From Bedellia somnulentella (Eukaryota > Arthropoda > Insecta > Lepidoptera > Bedelliidae), in contig OY755196.1 of NCBI GenBank assembly GCA_963576735.1, positions 5,809,912 through 5,873,911 on the forward strand: a stretch of DNA of 64,000 nt, written 5' to 3'. The notes under the pieces were generated by a model. The model searched no databases and was not told where the DNA came from. It worked only from the letters and a program-made list of their open reading frames with translations. The position numbers and the translations under genes are program-made. Positions within the stretch are counted from its first letter, which is position 1, and each line of letters begins with the position of its first letter. Below, in pieces: positions 10,581-21,264 of the stretch.

Positions 10581-10810
10581 GTACATACATACACAATCAC
10601 GGCTATAAATCCCTATAAGGGGTAGCCAGAGCTAAGGAATTAGAAATTCCTCAGCCACTTATGGAAGTTGCGTGGGGAAAAGATGGTAAAATAAAGGTTT
10701 GGCATTGCCCAAAAGTCCCTTAAAAGCCCCAATACGTTAGTCGCCTCTTACGTACACCCACCGGAAAAAATGGGGTAGTGCTATTCTAAGCCGACACTAC
10801 ACAGCACTAT
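10581..10810 (-). repeat. Family A SINE-like copy
   Basis: It runs from tacatacatacacaatcacg to gccgacactacacagc. An internal block around the gatgggtctcc position is deleted. Confidence 0.8.
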
Positions 10811-11006
10811 TGTAAGCTGACACTAAAGCCTTTACCTACTTCATACATACATATAACTACTCACGGCCATAAATCCCATAATGGGGTAGCCAAAGCTTCA
10901 GAGCTAGAAACTCATCAGCCACACTTTAAAGTTGATAGGGGACGAGATGGTAGAAATAAAGTATCGTTGGTGATGGGTCGCTACCCGGCCCAACCGCATT
11001 GCCCTA

Positions 11007-12124
11007 AAGAGCTTATTCCATTACACTTTGTCGTTTCTGAATTCAGACGTCCTTCGAAGTTACTGCTGCAGACGGTTACATACTGTATATCCGAAACTTT
11101 TAAACCCGAATATTATTTTACCGAAAACTAATCGCCTTTTTTTTAATTGCCATAATATTGTTTCATCGAAATTTCAAATACCATATTCTTACATTCCAGA
11201 TTATTGTTTGGTTTTTGTTTTTGTTTACTATCATTTTGATTAACCACTAGAACGGATTTCCGAAGAATCGAAAACCAGATATACCTTAATTCCGCAATAT
11301 TGCTTTTCCGAATAATCACTATACCAAAAAATCATTTTCCATATATTTGAAATACAGATGTATTGAATGATACCTATTGCTATGAATAATTTTGCAGGCA
11401 TATTTTAAGTAATAGTATACCCCGCTTAGTAGTATACCATGCATCAGACATTTAGGTGCTCGCTCCGCTGCGCTACGCTCGCTCGTTTTATACATAATCT
11501 AACCTAACCTAACCTAACTGAATGTAACCTAACTTTTCTTTATCTGCAGGGGGCTTTCGCCCCCTGACCCCCCCAAGCAGGAAGCTCTGCCCCCCTGCAC
11601 CCCCCCTACATGCAACCAAGCATGCAAACAAGCAAGCAAGTATACATACAAACAGGCATGCATCCGCGTTCTATTTATACAATTTTTCTAACATAAAAAA
11701 TATCTGGTTAAAGAGATTTACGATATGTAAGACTATAGATAAAATTACTTCGGTCTTTTAAACCTTTGGAATAATGAGATTATAGTAAAAGATGTAGTTG
11801 GTAAAAGCAAAAAATTCATTTTAATAATCTGGTTTCAGTTTTTCTGGGAAGTGATACTTCTAGAAAATGTATTTATGTACTAATGAAGTTGTGGAAAATA
11901 AAGGATCTGTGATACGTAAATTATGTGAACAGTTTTCTGAATAGTGAATTTCGGATTTGAGATATTCGAATTTTCGAAATGTTACCGCTGCGGACGCTTG
12001 TTATTCCACTACACAAATTTGTCTACTTTTCAGAAGCCTAGCGTTCTGAGCGTTATTCCACTAGTCTGAATTCAGATTCTGTGGCTCTCAGACGTCTTCA
12101 TTCAGACAAATGGAATAAGCTCTT
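11007..12124. mobile_element. Non-autonomous DNA transposon, 1,118 bp, TA flanks, terminal inverted repeats
   Basis: The left end aagagcttattccatt is mirrored at the right end (tggaataagctctt). TA lies immediately outside both ends (11005-11006, 12125-12126). Subterminal blocks are also inverted (tctgaattcagacgtc and gacgtc..ttcattcaga). The interior is AT-rich, with a GC-rich patch at 11455-11610 (ggtgctcgctccgctgcgct, gggggctttcgccccctg). No transposase frame exists. A TA duplication fits Tc1/mariner-type or a related superfamily. Its boundaries are confirmed by the SINE it splits. Confidence 0.7.
11492..11531 (+). repeat. Short interstitial CCTAA (insect telomere-type) repeats
   Basis: It holds taacctaacctaacctaact, a short gap, then taacctaac. 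Only about four units occur, inside the transposon at 11007-12124, so this is not a telomere. Confidence 0.6.
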
Positions 12125-12446
12125 TAGACCACTTTAGAAAGCTCCATAACCTAATTATACTACACATATATATATATATATATTTACTACACATTTCAAA
12201 GCTTAAACGTATCGAATAGTATGAAATTACCTCAAACGCGAACACAATACACTTACTTTTAGTAGATTATGTTACTTTTTTGTAAACTTTAGATAGAACA
12301 ATAAAACGAAATTGAGAGCGGCCCCGACTGGTTTTGCTTCGCGACGACGACCACAAAAATACATATCATATTTCTTTACTCTAAAGAAATTAATTGATTA
12401 TTATTATTAGGTATAAAGAAATGGGAATTATGTCTTTATGATACGT

Positions 12447-12645
12447 TAGTAAGAGGCTACTAAGGGTATGGGACTTTTTTAAGTGGTTTTTAGGCGGTGG
12501 TGTTGGTGACCCATCACTAACGATAGCTTTATTTCTACCATATTGTCCCCTATCAACTTCCAAATGTGGCTTAGGAGTTTCTAACTTTAAAGCTCTGGCT
12601 ACTCCTTTTTGGGATTTATGGCCGTGAGTATATGTATGTATGTTA
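12447..12645 (+). repeat. Family A SINE-like copy
   Basis: It starts near gtaagaggctactaagggta and ends gccgtgagtatatgtatgta. It directly abuts a LINE reverse-transcriptase fragment. Confidence 0.75.
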
Positions 12646-13040
12646 TTGACGCTGATGTTGGGTCCATATTTATTCTACAGAAAAGAGCAATAAGAGCTAT
12701 TTATAAATTAGGTTCACGAGATTCTCTTAGAGAATTGTTTAAAAGCATAAATATAATGACATTGCCATGTCAATATATATATGAAAACATCATGTATGTA
12801 AGAAATAATTTGAAAGCATTTTCCAAAAACTGTGATAGACATACTAGAACTCTTAGAGATAATCATAAAATTTCAATTCAAAAGTACAGATTGTCAAAAA
12901 TAAATACATCTTTTATGGGGTTATGTGTAAAATTTTACAATAAAATATCTGATGACATCTTGAATCTAACAGAAAAGAAATTCAAAGTAATTATAAAACG
13001 CAGTCTTCATTTAAAAGCTTATAACAGTTTAAATGATTAA
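12646..13040 (+). pseudogene. Jockey/CR1-like LINE: C-terminal reverse-transcriptase fragment
   Basis: The open frame encodes SIFILQKRAIRAIYKLG, then YIYENIMYVRNN, MGLCVKFYNKISDDI and a terminal HLKAYNSLND. This is the post-catalytic thumb and tail of insect non-LTR reverse transcriptases, which usually end NCIRFYNKIPE...KAYY. The catalytic YADD part is absent. The frame appears to start in the preceding SINE only because the two abut. The 3' UTR follows to about 13300 with an AATAAA-like motif. Confidence 0.8.
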
Positions 13041-13579
13041 AAATATGATAGATGAAACTGCTTGGTGTCACCAGGGCTCTATTCAGGATGTTTCCAGACA
13101 TACACCAATATTGTAATATGACTAAGAAAAGATGTGTGTTGCTGAGTTTCTTACGGGTTCTTCTCGCAACAATAAGCCTTCCAAATCTGAAGTAGAGTCA
13201 GTAGAGTAAGATTGAACTTATACGTAAGTTTGTGACGTTCAAAAAAGGAGAACAATTCTTTTTATTTTGAAATAAATATTTTTATCTTTTTTTTATCTTA
13301 TCTTTTACTGTTTTCTAAACTGAAGATAAAACAATAAAACGAAATTGAGTGCGGTTCAGACTGGTTTTGCTTCGACGACCACAAAAATTTGTATAATATT
13401 TCTTAACTCTAAACTGGATACCACACTTTACTAATATACTAAAGGTAAAAAGAAATGTCAATTATGTCTATGATACGTTTGGTATCATGAGGAAGGCCCT
13501 GGGCGGCCATTTTATAACTTTTTTTATTTGATCGCGATGGCAGTTGTTTTGATTTTTGAAACTGATATCAACTAATATA

Positions 13580-13941
13580 CATAACATAACATAAACGTTC
13601 ACGCCAAATATCCCCGAAGGGGTTGGCAGAGGTACTAATACTTCTGAACATCACGTGACTTTTTCACCTGGTGTTCAGAGTACCCACGTTTTGCATGGAC
13701 AGTGTACTCACGTGATAGGGGGCAGGTCTAACGCCGTTTTGTACGAATACACTGTCACATTACTAAGTACAACTCAGCCATGGGGGTTTCCTCACGATGT
13801 TTACCCTCACCGTTAACAACCATGATAAATTAACCACACATATGTCTTTAGAAAAGACAAATTGGTGTAGGCCCGACCCAGGATTTGAACACTAGTCGTT
13901 TGCACCGAGTGTTCTACCCACTGGGCTATCACGGTTGCTTG
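13580..13941 (-). repeat. Family B SINE, full length with 11-bp target duplication
   Basis: In minus orientation the head reads gtgatagcccagtgggtaga, a box A, with a box B-like gtgttcaaatcctgggtcgg. The tail is ATGTTATG repeats. The duplication caactaatata lies at 13569-13579 and 13942-13952. The head resembles a tRNA but cannot fold as a canonical one. Confidence 0.88.
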
Positions 13942-14059
13942 CAACTAATATAATAATAAGAAAAGTTAAAACAGCATAAATAATGTAACATAAACAGTGT
14001 CATGGGAACTTATCGATATACGAGTCTAGGAAACGATCTTTTATATTCATCATATAAAC

Positions 14060-14137
14060 ATTGCCCTCAGCGAGATTCGAACCCAGAACCTCCGGACCGA
14101 GAGGCTACCTAACTACCAACTAGGCCACAGGCCTCGT
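14060..14137 (-). repeat. Family D-like tRNA-derived SINE head
   Basis: gagattcgaacccagaacct, then accaactaggccacaggcct, read as box B and box A of a tRNA-like head in minus orientation. The remaining intron (13953-14552) holds nothing else I recognise. Confidence 0.6.
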
Positions 14138-14552
14138 AAATATTATCATATGCGCGCCACCTAGGGGTTTGTTTATAAAATACAGTAACAGTTTAGCGTC
14201 TTCCTCAATAAATAATGATATGCTCCATCGACTTTGATGTTTTTCTTTAAAGCAAAGTTACTTTCACGACTGTGTTTGAACTATGGTGGGAAGTATTTTA
14301 CCAATGCCATATTAATTAATTAATTTCCCAAATCACATAAAATCATCAAAGACCAAAACAAAAACGGGCCATACGGATATCCTTTACGCGGCGCCACGTG
14401 ACTATAGATTGGACTAGGGTTGTCAACCGTACTGTTTACATAGGACAAGTCCTGTTTTAAGGTGTCCCAGGCTGTTCTAGAAAGTTTATGACAGCTTTTC
14501 GCCATTTTCAAGATATATCTATTTAAGACCTTTTTTATTGCACGCTAGAATA

Positions 14553-14927
14553 CAAGCAACCGTGATAGCCCAGTGGGTAGAACACTCGGTTATCGTGCAA
14601 ACGACTAGTGTTCAAATCCTGGGTCGGGCCTACACCAATTTGTCTTTTCTAAAGACATATGTGTGGTTAATTTATCATGGTTGTTAACGGTGAGGGAAAA
14701 CATCGTGAGGAAACCCACATGGCTGAGTTGTACTTAGTCATGTGACAGTGTATTCGTACAAAACGGCGATAGGCCTGCCCCCTATCACGTGAGTACACTG
14801 TCCATGCAAAACGTGGGTACTCTGAACACCAGGTGACAAAGTCACGTGATGTTCAGAAGTATTAGTACCTCTGCCAACCCCTTCGGGGATATTCGGCGTG
14901 AACGTTTATGTTATGTTATATGTTATG
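14553..14927 (+). repeat. Family B SINE, full length
   Basis: It runs from caagcaaccgtgatagccca to gtttatgttatgttatatgt. The target duplication is tagaata (14546-14552, 14928-14934). It lies inverted to the copy at 13580-13941, so transcripts crossing both could pair. Confidence 0.88.
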
Positions 14928-14934
14928 TAGAATA

Positions 14935-15607
14935 AAAAAAGCCGTTTCACAGCTATTCAGCAACAATCATTCGAATATAATGTATTTGGATGTATCACAT
15001 TAAGTGATTTCTGCCAGAATCTAATATATAAACAATCTGCCAAATCAAAAAAGAAGCATAAATGATAAAAAAAAACATTCAATTTTAATTTAAAAAAGAC
15101 TTGAGTTCAAGATTAGGATTCACAAAATCCTTCTAGCTTTAAACTGCAATATCGAATATTCGAATATTTAAATAAAAATAAAGTAGAAACATTTAGCTCA
15201 TTGAGAGTGCCGAGACCAATAGCACCATTATACAAACAAACGAAATAGTGTAGATGACAACCCTAGAATTGAATGCAAGGGGCTCGTATGACTGTAGAGA
15301 AATGGATTGACTTGTCATACTATTTTTAGGAGGTCGATGAACCAAAGACAGAGATTTGGTTTTATATTATTGAAATTAATGGAAGTAAAGAAAGATGTAT
15401 GGCAGTGTTAGTGTTTTCAATAGTTATTGGTAGGTTAGATAACATCTGAGCAAGACATGAGTTTAAATGCTAAGGACTATTTGTTTATTTATTTATTTAT
15501 TAAGGATAAAAAAGAGAAATAGCAAAAATATAAAATAACAACACATAGAACATAAGTAAAAATTTTGGTATCTCCTCAACATTTCTCACAGATAGGTAAC
15601 AAAAACA
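14935..15607. other. Intron sequence without recognised features
   Basis: AT-rich, no coding frame or repeat family recognised except a (TTTA)n run near 15481-15505 that may be the tail of a minus-strand LINE. Confidence 0.5.
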
Positions 15608-16280
15608 ATCCCACCAAAAACATTAAATGTAAAAAAATGCCAAGTCTCTCGATGCAGTCTTTCCATCGTAAAAAGTTTTGAGATCTCATAGAAGCCAAGT
15701 CCTATTCAAAATATTTCGTAGTTACAAATCAACATTTAGTAATTGTATCAATAGTTTTCTTTATATTATAGTTATAGTGACTTGGCAATGAGCACAAGAA
15801 GAATAAAATAAAACGGCATATTTGGAAGAGTTGAAAGTTACATATCACAAAATTAATTTTCTTTTGGTTTATCCGTGTCGTCCCAACCGAATTTCGGCAA
15901 CGGCAGTCAGTCTTAGTGCACTCTCGATTCATTTACTTTCATAAAGCGATGGCCCGTAAGGTATTCTTAATTATTGTATTGGAGCATGTAGTCGGTAGTG
16001 ACCATCATGATTCACACATATCAAATAATCTGATCACTGGTCTCGTCAGTAAAATTTGCATATAGTTCCAGGCAGCAAGCAGCTTTCAATTTGTGCTCAT
16101 TGCCAAGTCACTATAATTATAATATAAAGAAAACTATTGATACAATTACTAAATGTTGATTTATAACTACGAAATATTTTGAATAGGACTTGGCTTCTAT
16201 GAGATCTCAAAACTTTTTACGATGGAAAGACTGCATCGAGAGACTTGGCATTTTTTTACATTTAATGTTTTTGGTGGGAT
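15608..16280. repeat. Long inverted repeat: 190-bp arms, ~99% identical, 293-bp loop
   Basis: The left arm (15608-15797) and right arm (16091-16280) are reverse complements, with two mismatches by eye. The loop (15798-16090) contains ccgaatttcggcaacggcag and no convincing coding frame. A nascent transcript through it, for example RhoGEF pre-mRNA, would fold into a 190-bp duplex. No clear target duplication lies outside, so it may be an inverted duplication and not a standard MITE. Confidence 0.9.
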
Positions 16281-16524
16281 CTCATTTATTTTTTGTAAGT
16301 GTATTTCTTTCTTTTACTTTTAGGTGACCTCACAATTTCTTGAACGTCAGCTACTGCTTTGCTTAGAACCCATTCTCCATCTCTATCTCTTTTGTTTCTT
16401 CTCTGAGGCTTCGTTACTTCTAAGGTAGACAAGTCTGGGCGATATATACTTCGGAGTCGATTATATTCAGCTATTGCTGTCTCCTGAGCTTTGATACTAA
16501 TAAAATTCATAACATAACATAACA

Positions 16525-16762
16525 TAACATATACTCACGGCTATAAATCCCTAGAAGGGGTAGCCAGAGCTAAGGAATTAGAAATTCCTCAGCCACTTTT
16601 GGACGTTGAGTGGGGAAAAGATGGTAAAGTAAAGGTTGTTGGTGATGGGTCTCCAGCCGCATCGCCCAAAAATCCCTTAAAAGCCCCAATACCGTTAGTC
16701 GCCTCTTACGTACACCCATCGGTAGAAACGGGGTAGTGCTATTCTAAGCCGACACTACACGG
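16525..16762 (-). repeat. Family A SINE-like copy, full length
   Basis: It runs from acatatactcacggctataa to gccgacactacacggc, with all family blocks present. It is preceded by an ataacataac run resembling a family B tail. Confidence 0.88.
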
Positions 16763-16774
16763 CAACATACACGG

Positions 16775-16920
16775 CTACATAAAATTCACATTTATTAAAT
16801 GTAATCCACCCAAACTAGTCACTCTTGAAAGGGCCACGTATGCTTGTTTGACGACTGAAAACTCCCATACATGCTGTATGACAACGAATGAAATAAACAC
16901 GACCCATCTCCAGGAATAGA
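16775..16920 (-). pseudogene. PIF1/Helitron-type helicase C-terminal fragment
   Basis: In minus orientation a frame ending at the stop 16775-16777 encodes VVKQAYVALSRVTSLGGLHL and INVNFM. AYVALSRVTSLxGL is motif VI and its surroundings in PIF1-family helicases, including those carried by Helitron transposons. Upstream bases in the same frame are less convincing. Replication-initiator domains are not visible, so this is a scrap, most likely from a Helitron. Confidence 0.6.
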
Positions 16921-17013
16921 GATGACTCTGTGTGGACAAAGGTCGCTATTTATGTACAATATTTCACGTTCCATTACACTATTTACAATTACTTCTATAA
17001 CAATAGGGCTTAA

Positions 17014-17036
17014 ACTTATATATATATATATATATA
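17014..17036. repeat. (TA)n microsatellite
   Basis: Uninterrupted TA dinucleotides for about 22 bp. The sequence from 16921 to 17204 is otherwise AT-rich and featureless. Confidence 0.8.
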
Positions 17037-17201
17037 TGCAAACTAAACAGAACTAAACTTACTAACAAATAACTAACTAAATAAATATATATCTACTAAC
17101 TTACAAACTATAACTAAACAAAATAAGACGTAAAGTTCTCCGAATATCAATTATCACTACAATATTTTTTAGTTTCGAAATAGGTTTTCATAGACAGATG
17201 A

Positions 17202-17345
17202 AATTTTTTTTTTTTTTTTGTTTACCGGTGGGGAAATCCTCATGGATCCCCCGTCGCTCGAGAGAGCGACGGGGGTATGTCGGACTTTTACCGACTAAAA
17301 CCCCACCGGTTCGGTGCTGCTGGCCCTGCGGCCTGTGCGGCGTCA
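17202..17345 (-). repeat. Poly(A)-tailed retroelement 3' end, GC-rich, with small hairpin
   Basis: A T-run (17205-17219) adjoins a GC-rich block with the hairpin cccccgtcgctcgagagagc followed by gacggggg. In minus orientation this is a 3' end with an A-tail. The predicted peptides on either strand are shadows of this noncoding block. Confidence 0.55.
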
Positions 17346-17481
17346 CCTTGGTGTTTTTGCCAATTGCTGTCATCAGTATAAATTAAGAATTTAAAAATGG
17401 TTATTTATTAACGTAAGTTGAAAATAATAATTGATTTCTTTAAAAATCCATAAATGAAAATGCAAATTTTTAAACGTTTGT

Positions 17482-17593
17482 CACGTGACAGAAAACGTTC
17501 TTGAATGGTCGAGTTTATGATGACGTCATATGCCTGTAAAGAAACCTCGTGAATCGTTTGTTGCCATAGACCAAATACAAGCAAGTGACGTCA
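17482..17593. promoter_or_regulatory. Two TGACGTCA (CRE/ATF-type) palindromes and a CACGTG box in an intron
   Basis: TGACGTCA occurs at 17521-17528 and 17586-17593, and CACGTG at 17482-17487. CRE sites bind CREB/ATF bZIP factors and CACGTG binds bHLH factors. A third TGACGTCA occurs in another intron of the gene at 34909-34916. Whether these are functional or part of an unrecognised repeat is unknown. Confidence 0.4.
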
Positions 17594-17799
17594 CTGACCC
17601 GTTTGCGCTATTTGAATATTCAATTTTTTATTTAATATTTTTCAGCAAATGTGCACCAGATTTAAAAAATATAACTTTTTCTGGGTTCCTTAAACTCTAC
17701 TACATCATATAAAATGGATTTTAAAAACCTGTCAAATAGCCCATTGTTTGAATGATTATGAAGATGTTTTATTATGGGGGTGGGGTCTGTTAAATATTG

Positions 17800-18040
17800 T
17801 AGGAAAATCTATTGTTCGCGATCTCTGCCTACCCCAATGGGAACTAACGGCGTGAGTATATGTATTTATGTAAATATATGTCTTTATTAATACTAAATCA
17901 TTCACTCTTAACAACCATAATCAATGCACCACATTTGATATCAAGTTAAGACACATTGGTGTAGGACTGACTCAGGGTTCAAACGCACGCCTTTCTGCAC
18001 AAGACAGTGTTGTTACCTACTTTGCTATCACGACTGTCAT
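17800..18040. mobile_element. RTE-like LINE 3' scrap followed by a minus-strand family B fragment
   Basis: 17815-17875 reads ctgcctaccccaatgggaac then ggcgtgagtatatgtattta, the LINE 3' end. 17905-18040 carries family B head blocks in minus orientation (gacacattggtgtaggactg, gctatcacga). Confidence 0.65.
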
Positions 18041-18218
18041 GGCGATCGAATCGTATAACTAGTAAATCATTACGGGTCTAAATACCCACAATACGGTATT
18101 TAGTAATCAGATAGGTGACTTAAAAGGCAATCATCGAGACGGCATTAAACGGAATGCGGAATGTGTACGGAAGCCTAAATGGTAAGATGAGGGCAAGATT
18201 GACTAATACATGCTATGG

Positions 18219-18456
18219 TTGCCGTGTGGTGCCTGCTTAGAATGTCACTACTACCCTTTTTCTACCCACGAGTGTCGTAAGAGGCTTTCTTAAGTGGTTT
18301 TGGAGCGATGCGGTTGGAGACCCATCACCAACGATACTTTATTTCTACCATATTGTCCCCCATATCAACTTCCAAATGTGGCTAAGGAGTTTCTAGCTCC
18401 AAAGCTCTGGCTACCCCTTTTTGGGATTGATGGCCGTGAGTATATCTATGTATGCT
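18219..18456 (+). repeat. Family A SINE-like copy, full length
   Basis: It runs from tgccgtgtggtgcctgctta to gccgtgagtatatctatgta. It belongs to the subfamily with tagctccaaagctctggcta and acgatactttat. Confidence 0.85.
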
Positions 18457-18655
18457 ATGTATTGTATGTTGTGAAGTGATTGTATAGAAATATGCAGCTT
18501 GTATGAAAATTTGTTCACGCCATTCGTTTCTATTGGGGTAGTATTTTTTAAGTCTGATACAACTACCATTTAGTGTTTACTGAAAGTCACTGTGACCGAA
18601 AGTAAGGATTCCATTTTTGGTTTAAGCAACTTCGTTATTTAAAATGATTTTACAT

Positions 18656-19090
18656 ACTTACATATAAATACTCACGGCTATTAATCCTTAGAAGAGGTAG
18701 CCAGAGCTAAGGAATAAGGAATTCCTTAGCCACTTTTGGAAATTGGTCGGTTAAAAGTTTGTAAATTAAATGTTTTTGGATAATGGGTCTTTAGCCGCAA
18801 CGCTCAAAAATCACTTAATATGCCCCTATAACTCTAGTCGTCTCATACAAACACTCACAGGAATAGATGGGTTAGTGCTATTCTAAGCCGATACTACTCA
18901 GCAAAATTATAAAAGATTATATAATATTAATAATTTTTAATTTTGTCTTTTTTTGTTGTTATTTGTTTTCGATTATTCTACCACGTACTTTTAATATGGC
19001 GATAATAATTTGTGAATTGTTTGTATTTTGTCACAGTTGTGCCCTTAGGCAATGAATAAATACTATCTTTCTTTCTTTTTCTTTCTTTAA
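18656..19090. repeat. Minus family A copy followed by a plus-strand LINE 3' tail
   Basis: 18656-18903 is family A (aaatactcacggctattaat to gccgatactactcagc). 18905-19090 looks like a LINE 3' UTR, with ccttaggcaatgaataaata ending in a (CTTT)n run. Confidence 0.65.
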
Positions 19091-19304
19091 TATAATAAAT
19101 TTATCAGTCTGTCTATCCCTTGAGCTTAGGGTAGGTATACGTTTGTTCTATCCAAACGTTAAGGTTAGGGAAAATGCGAACGCGGTGAGTCATATAAACG
19201 GCCCAGGATTAATATTATTCAGCTGACTCATTTATCGACCGGTGACCGCAATATTAGTGAATATTTTAATTATTTACGAAGGCTTTTATTTTATTTTTAT
19301 TTAA

Positions 19305-19550
19305 TGTGTAGTATCGGCTTAGATTTCTTAGATTTCTTCCAATCGGTATTCAAACCAAGACGTAAGAGGTGACTAAGGGTTTAGGGGTCTCTTAAGTGAT
19401 TTTTGGACGATGCGGTTGGAGATCCATCACCAACAACTTTTATTTTACAATCTTTTCCTAACTCAACTTCCAAAGTGGCTGAGGTATTTATAATTCTGAA
19501 GGTCTGGCTGCCCCTTCTGAGTATTAAGAGCCGTAAGTATATGTATATAC
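19305..19550 (+). repeat. Family A SINE-like copy, diverged
   Basis: It starts gtagtatcggcttagattt and ends gccgtaagtatatgtatata. A small duplication in the start region replaces the usual gcactacccc. Confidence 0.75.
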
Positions 19551-19798
19551 ATTTACGAAGGCTGTCCTCTAGAAAAGAAAAACCAGGGTTGGCATGGCTT
19601 GGCTTGGCTTTTTTATTGTAACGAAGCAACTTAAGATATTTCCGATTATCAAGTAAGAATCCCGTTAGCCTACTTTTGGGCAAACTTGTATGCTGTTTGC
19701 ATATCTAAAGAAGTATTTTTTCAAGACATTAATAAGCCAAGTTTAAATTTTAAGAGAAATTCGTCTATTGGTAATGATGCTCATGGAACTATACATAC

Positions 19799-19893
19799 CT
19801 ATTGAAAGTATAAATATCTTCGATATTGTTAAACAAATCGTTCAGTTCGTCTTCAGAGAAAGTATTCAGGCGTCTCCACTCCTGCAGGTAACC
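19799..19893 (-). CDS. RhoGEF exon: DH domain, second helix
   Basis: Thirty-one codons begin GYLQEWRRLNTFSEDELNDL and end with FNNIEDIYTFN plus two bases of Arg. LFNNIEDIYxFN is the conserved DH segment following the first helix. The acceptor is tttcag at 19894-19899 and the donor GTATGT at 19793-19798. It is isolated by a 9.8-kb intron downstream and a 14.6-kb intron upstream. Confidence 0.94.
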
Positions 19894-19936
19894 CTGAAAC
19901 AAGGACATTTTATTGGTTCATCTTACTAATATTGTT

Positions 19937-20147
19937 AAGCTGTGTAGTGTTGGCTTAGAATAGCACTAACCCATTTCTTCACATGGGTAATTTTTTGGCG
20001 ATGCGGTTGGAGACCCATCACCAACGACACTTAATTTGTAACATCTTGTCCTCCGTTACCTTCCAAATGTGGCGGAGGAGTTTCTAGCTCTGAAGCTCTG
20101 GTTACCCCTTTTTGGCATTTCTGGCCATGAGTATATATGTATGTATA
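19937..20147 (+). repeat. Family A SINE-like copy with internal deletion
   Basis: It runs from ctgtgtagtgttggcttaga to atgagtatatatgtatgta. The block between catttcttc and gatttttggg is shortened. Confidence 0.8.
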
Positions 20148-20469
20148 ATAAAAAATACGACTGATGGGCAAGTTTGACCGATTCACAGAACGTCTTATCT
20201 ATCATCTTATCTCAAACATCTCCATTACCTAATTATCCGACTTATCCCAAAATCCCTAAAATTTACTTATCATCCTGTGTCATATAAAATAGTAAATATA
20301 ATAGGCAAGTAGCAAACCCACACGCCGAAGTAAATCAAGTGGTCCATCCGTCCACTATTATGCTAAGATGTCATCAAATATTTGTACCGAATTGCTAAAT
20401 AATTGAGTCAATGAATAGTGATTGTACGGTTAGCACAACAATTTGAAAAGTTGAATGTTTTATGAAGGT

Positions 20470-20660
20470 TTAAATCTTTTTGTTCATAAAAACCTCATGT
20501 GGGGATTATTACTAATAAATAAAGGAAAGAAAAATTTCGACACAGGCGGGATTCAAACTTCGGGATTTTATTAAGGTTGTTAACGGTAAGGACAATATTG
20601 TGAGGAAACCTTGAAACTCACTACTATACATCCCATATAGTTTTCTACGGCGATAAGTGT
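20470..20660. repeat. Family C edge and family B scrap
   Basis: 20485-20545 carries the family C junction (acctcatgtggggattatta, then aaagaaaaatttcgacacag). 20570-20640 resembles family B (gttgttaacggtaaggac, tgtgaggaaacc). 20661-21260 is otherwise plain, apart from a ~45-bp diverged direct repeat at 20707-20755 and 20953-21000 (gccgtacaaataaaatc). Confidence 0.5.
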
Positions 20661-21264
20661 TAAAAAGTCTTAAGACTTTAATTACTAACGGAGAATCCTT
20701 ATATTTACTTACTAGCCGTACAAATAAAATCCGTATTGTTTTATTACAAGATTTTTATGCGAGGTGACATGAAATTTTTATCGTCACTTTAAAGTAAGCT
20801 GGGGATTGCGCCATTTTCTTTAGTATATTTATTACTTTTTTATTCGTATATTAATATTAACTACCTATAAAAATTCCAAAATCAAATAAATCTCAAAATT
20901 CTTTTTACAACAATTGGTTTTAAAACTTCGAAGGTTTCAATACGTAGTGAATCCCTATATTTAGCTACTGACCGTACAAATAAAATCGGTAGTGGGAAGT
21001 GCGGAAGTTCTGTTGCTCTACTGACCTATCTACCGCATTGTAGTCGCGAATATACGACTGTGCTTATCATTGCTATGGCGATTGATATTAAACTGGATTT
21101 TATTGTTTATAACGACATTAATATAGGCCGTTTAGTTTAGAGGACTGACACTTTTAAAATGAGTAGGAAATTGCGTTATTACAGTTTATTTATCATTTAC
21201 TTTTACTTTGTAATGTACGAAGGGGTGGTAGAGGTATTATTTTGTTTGAACATTACATTCTTCG

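Larger units (their letters stand above)
10844..12150 (-). repeat. Family A SINE-like copy split by a DNA transposon
   Basis: The left part (10844-11004) ends caaccgcattgccc. The copy resumes at 12127 with gaccactttagaaagctcc, matching the expected continuation. The interruption is the element at 11007-12124. Confidence 0.75.
12285..13470 (+). repeat. Pair of ~145-bp direct repeats flanking a SINE and LINE fragment
   Basis: The blocks at 12285-12435 and 13313-13480 share acaataaaacgaaattgag, gactggttttgcttcg, cgaccacaaaaat and ttatgtct..atgatacgtt in the same order. The intervening 880 bp holds a family A copy and a reverse-transcriptase fragment. The repeat itself is of unknown origin. Confidence 0.7.

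Noticed and set aside
11492..11531. CCTAA repeats as a chromosome end
   Set aside because: Only about four units, embedded in a transposon with ordinary intron on both sides.
19381..19683. 100-codon minus frame
   Set aside because: It is the antisense of a family A copy; similar frames recur in other copies.
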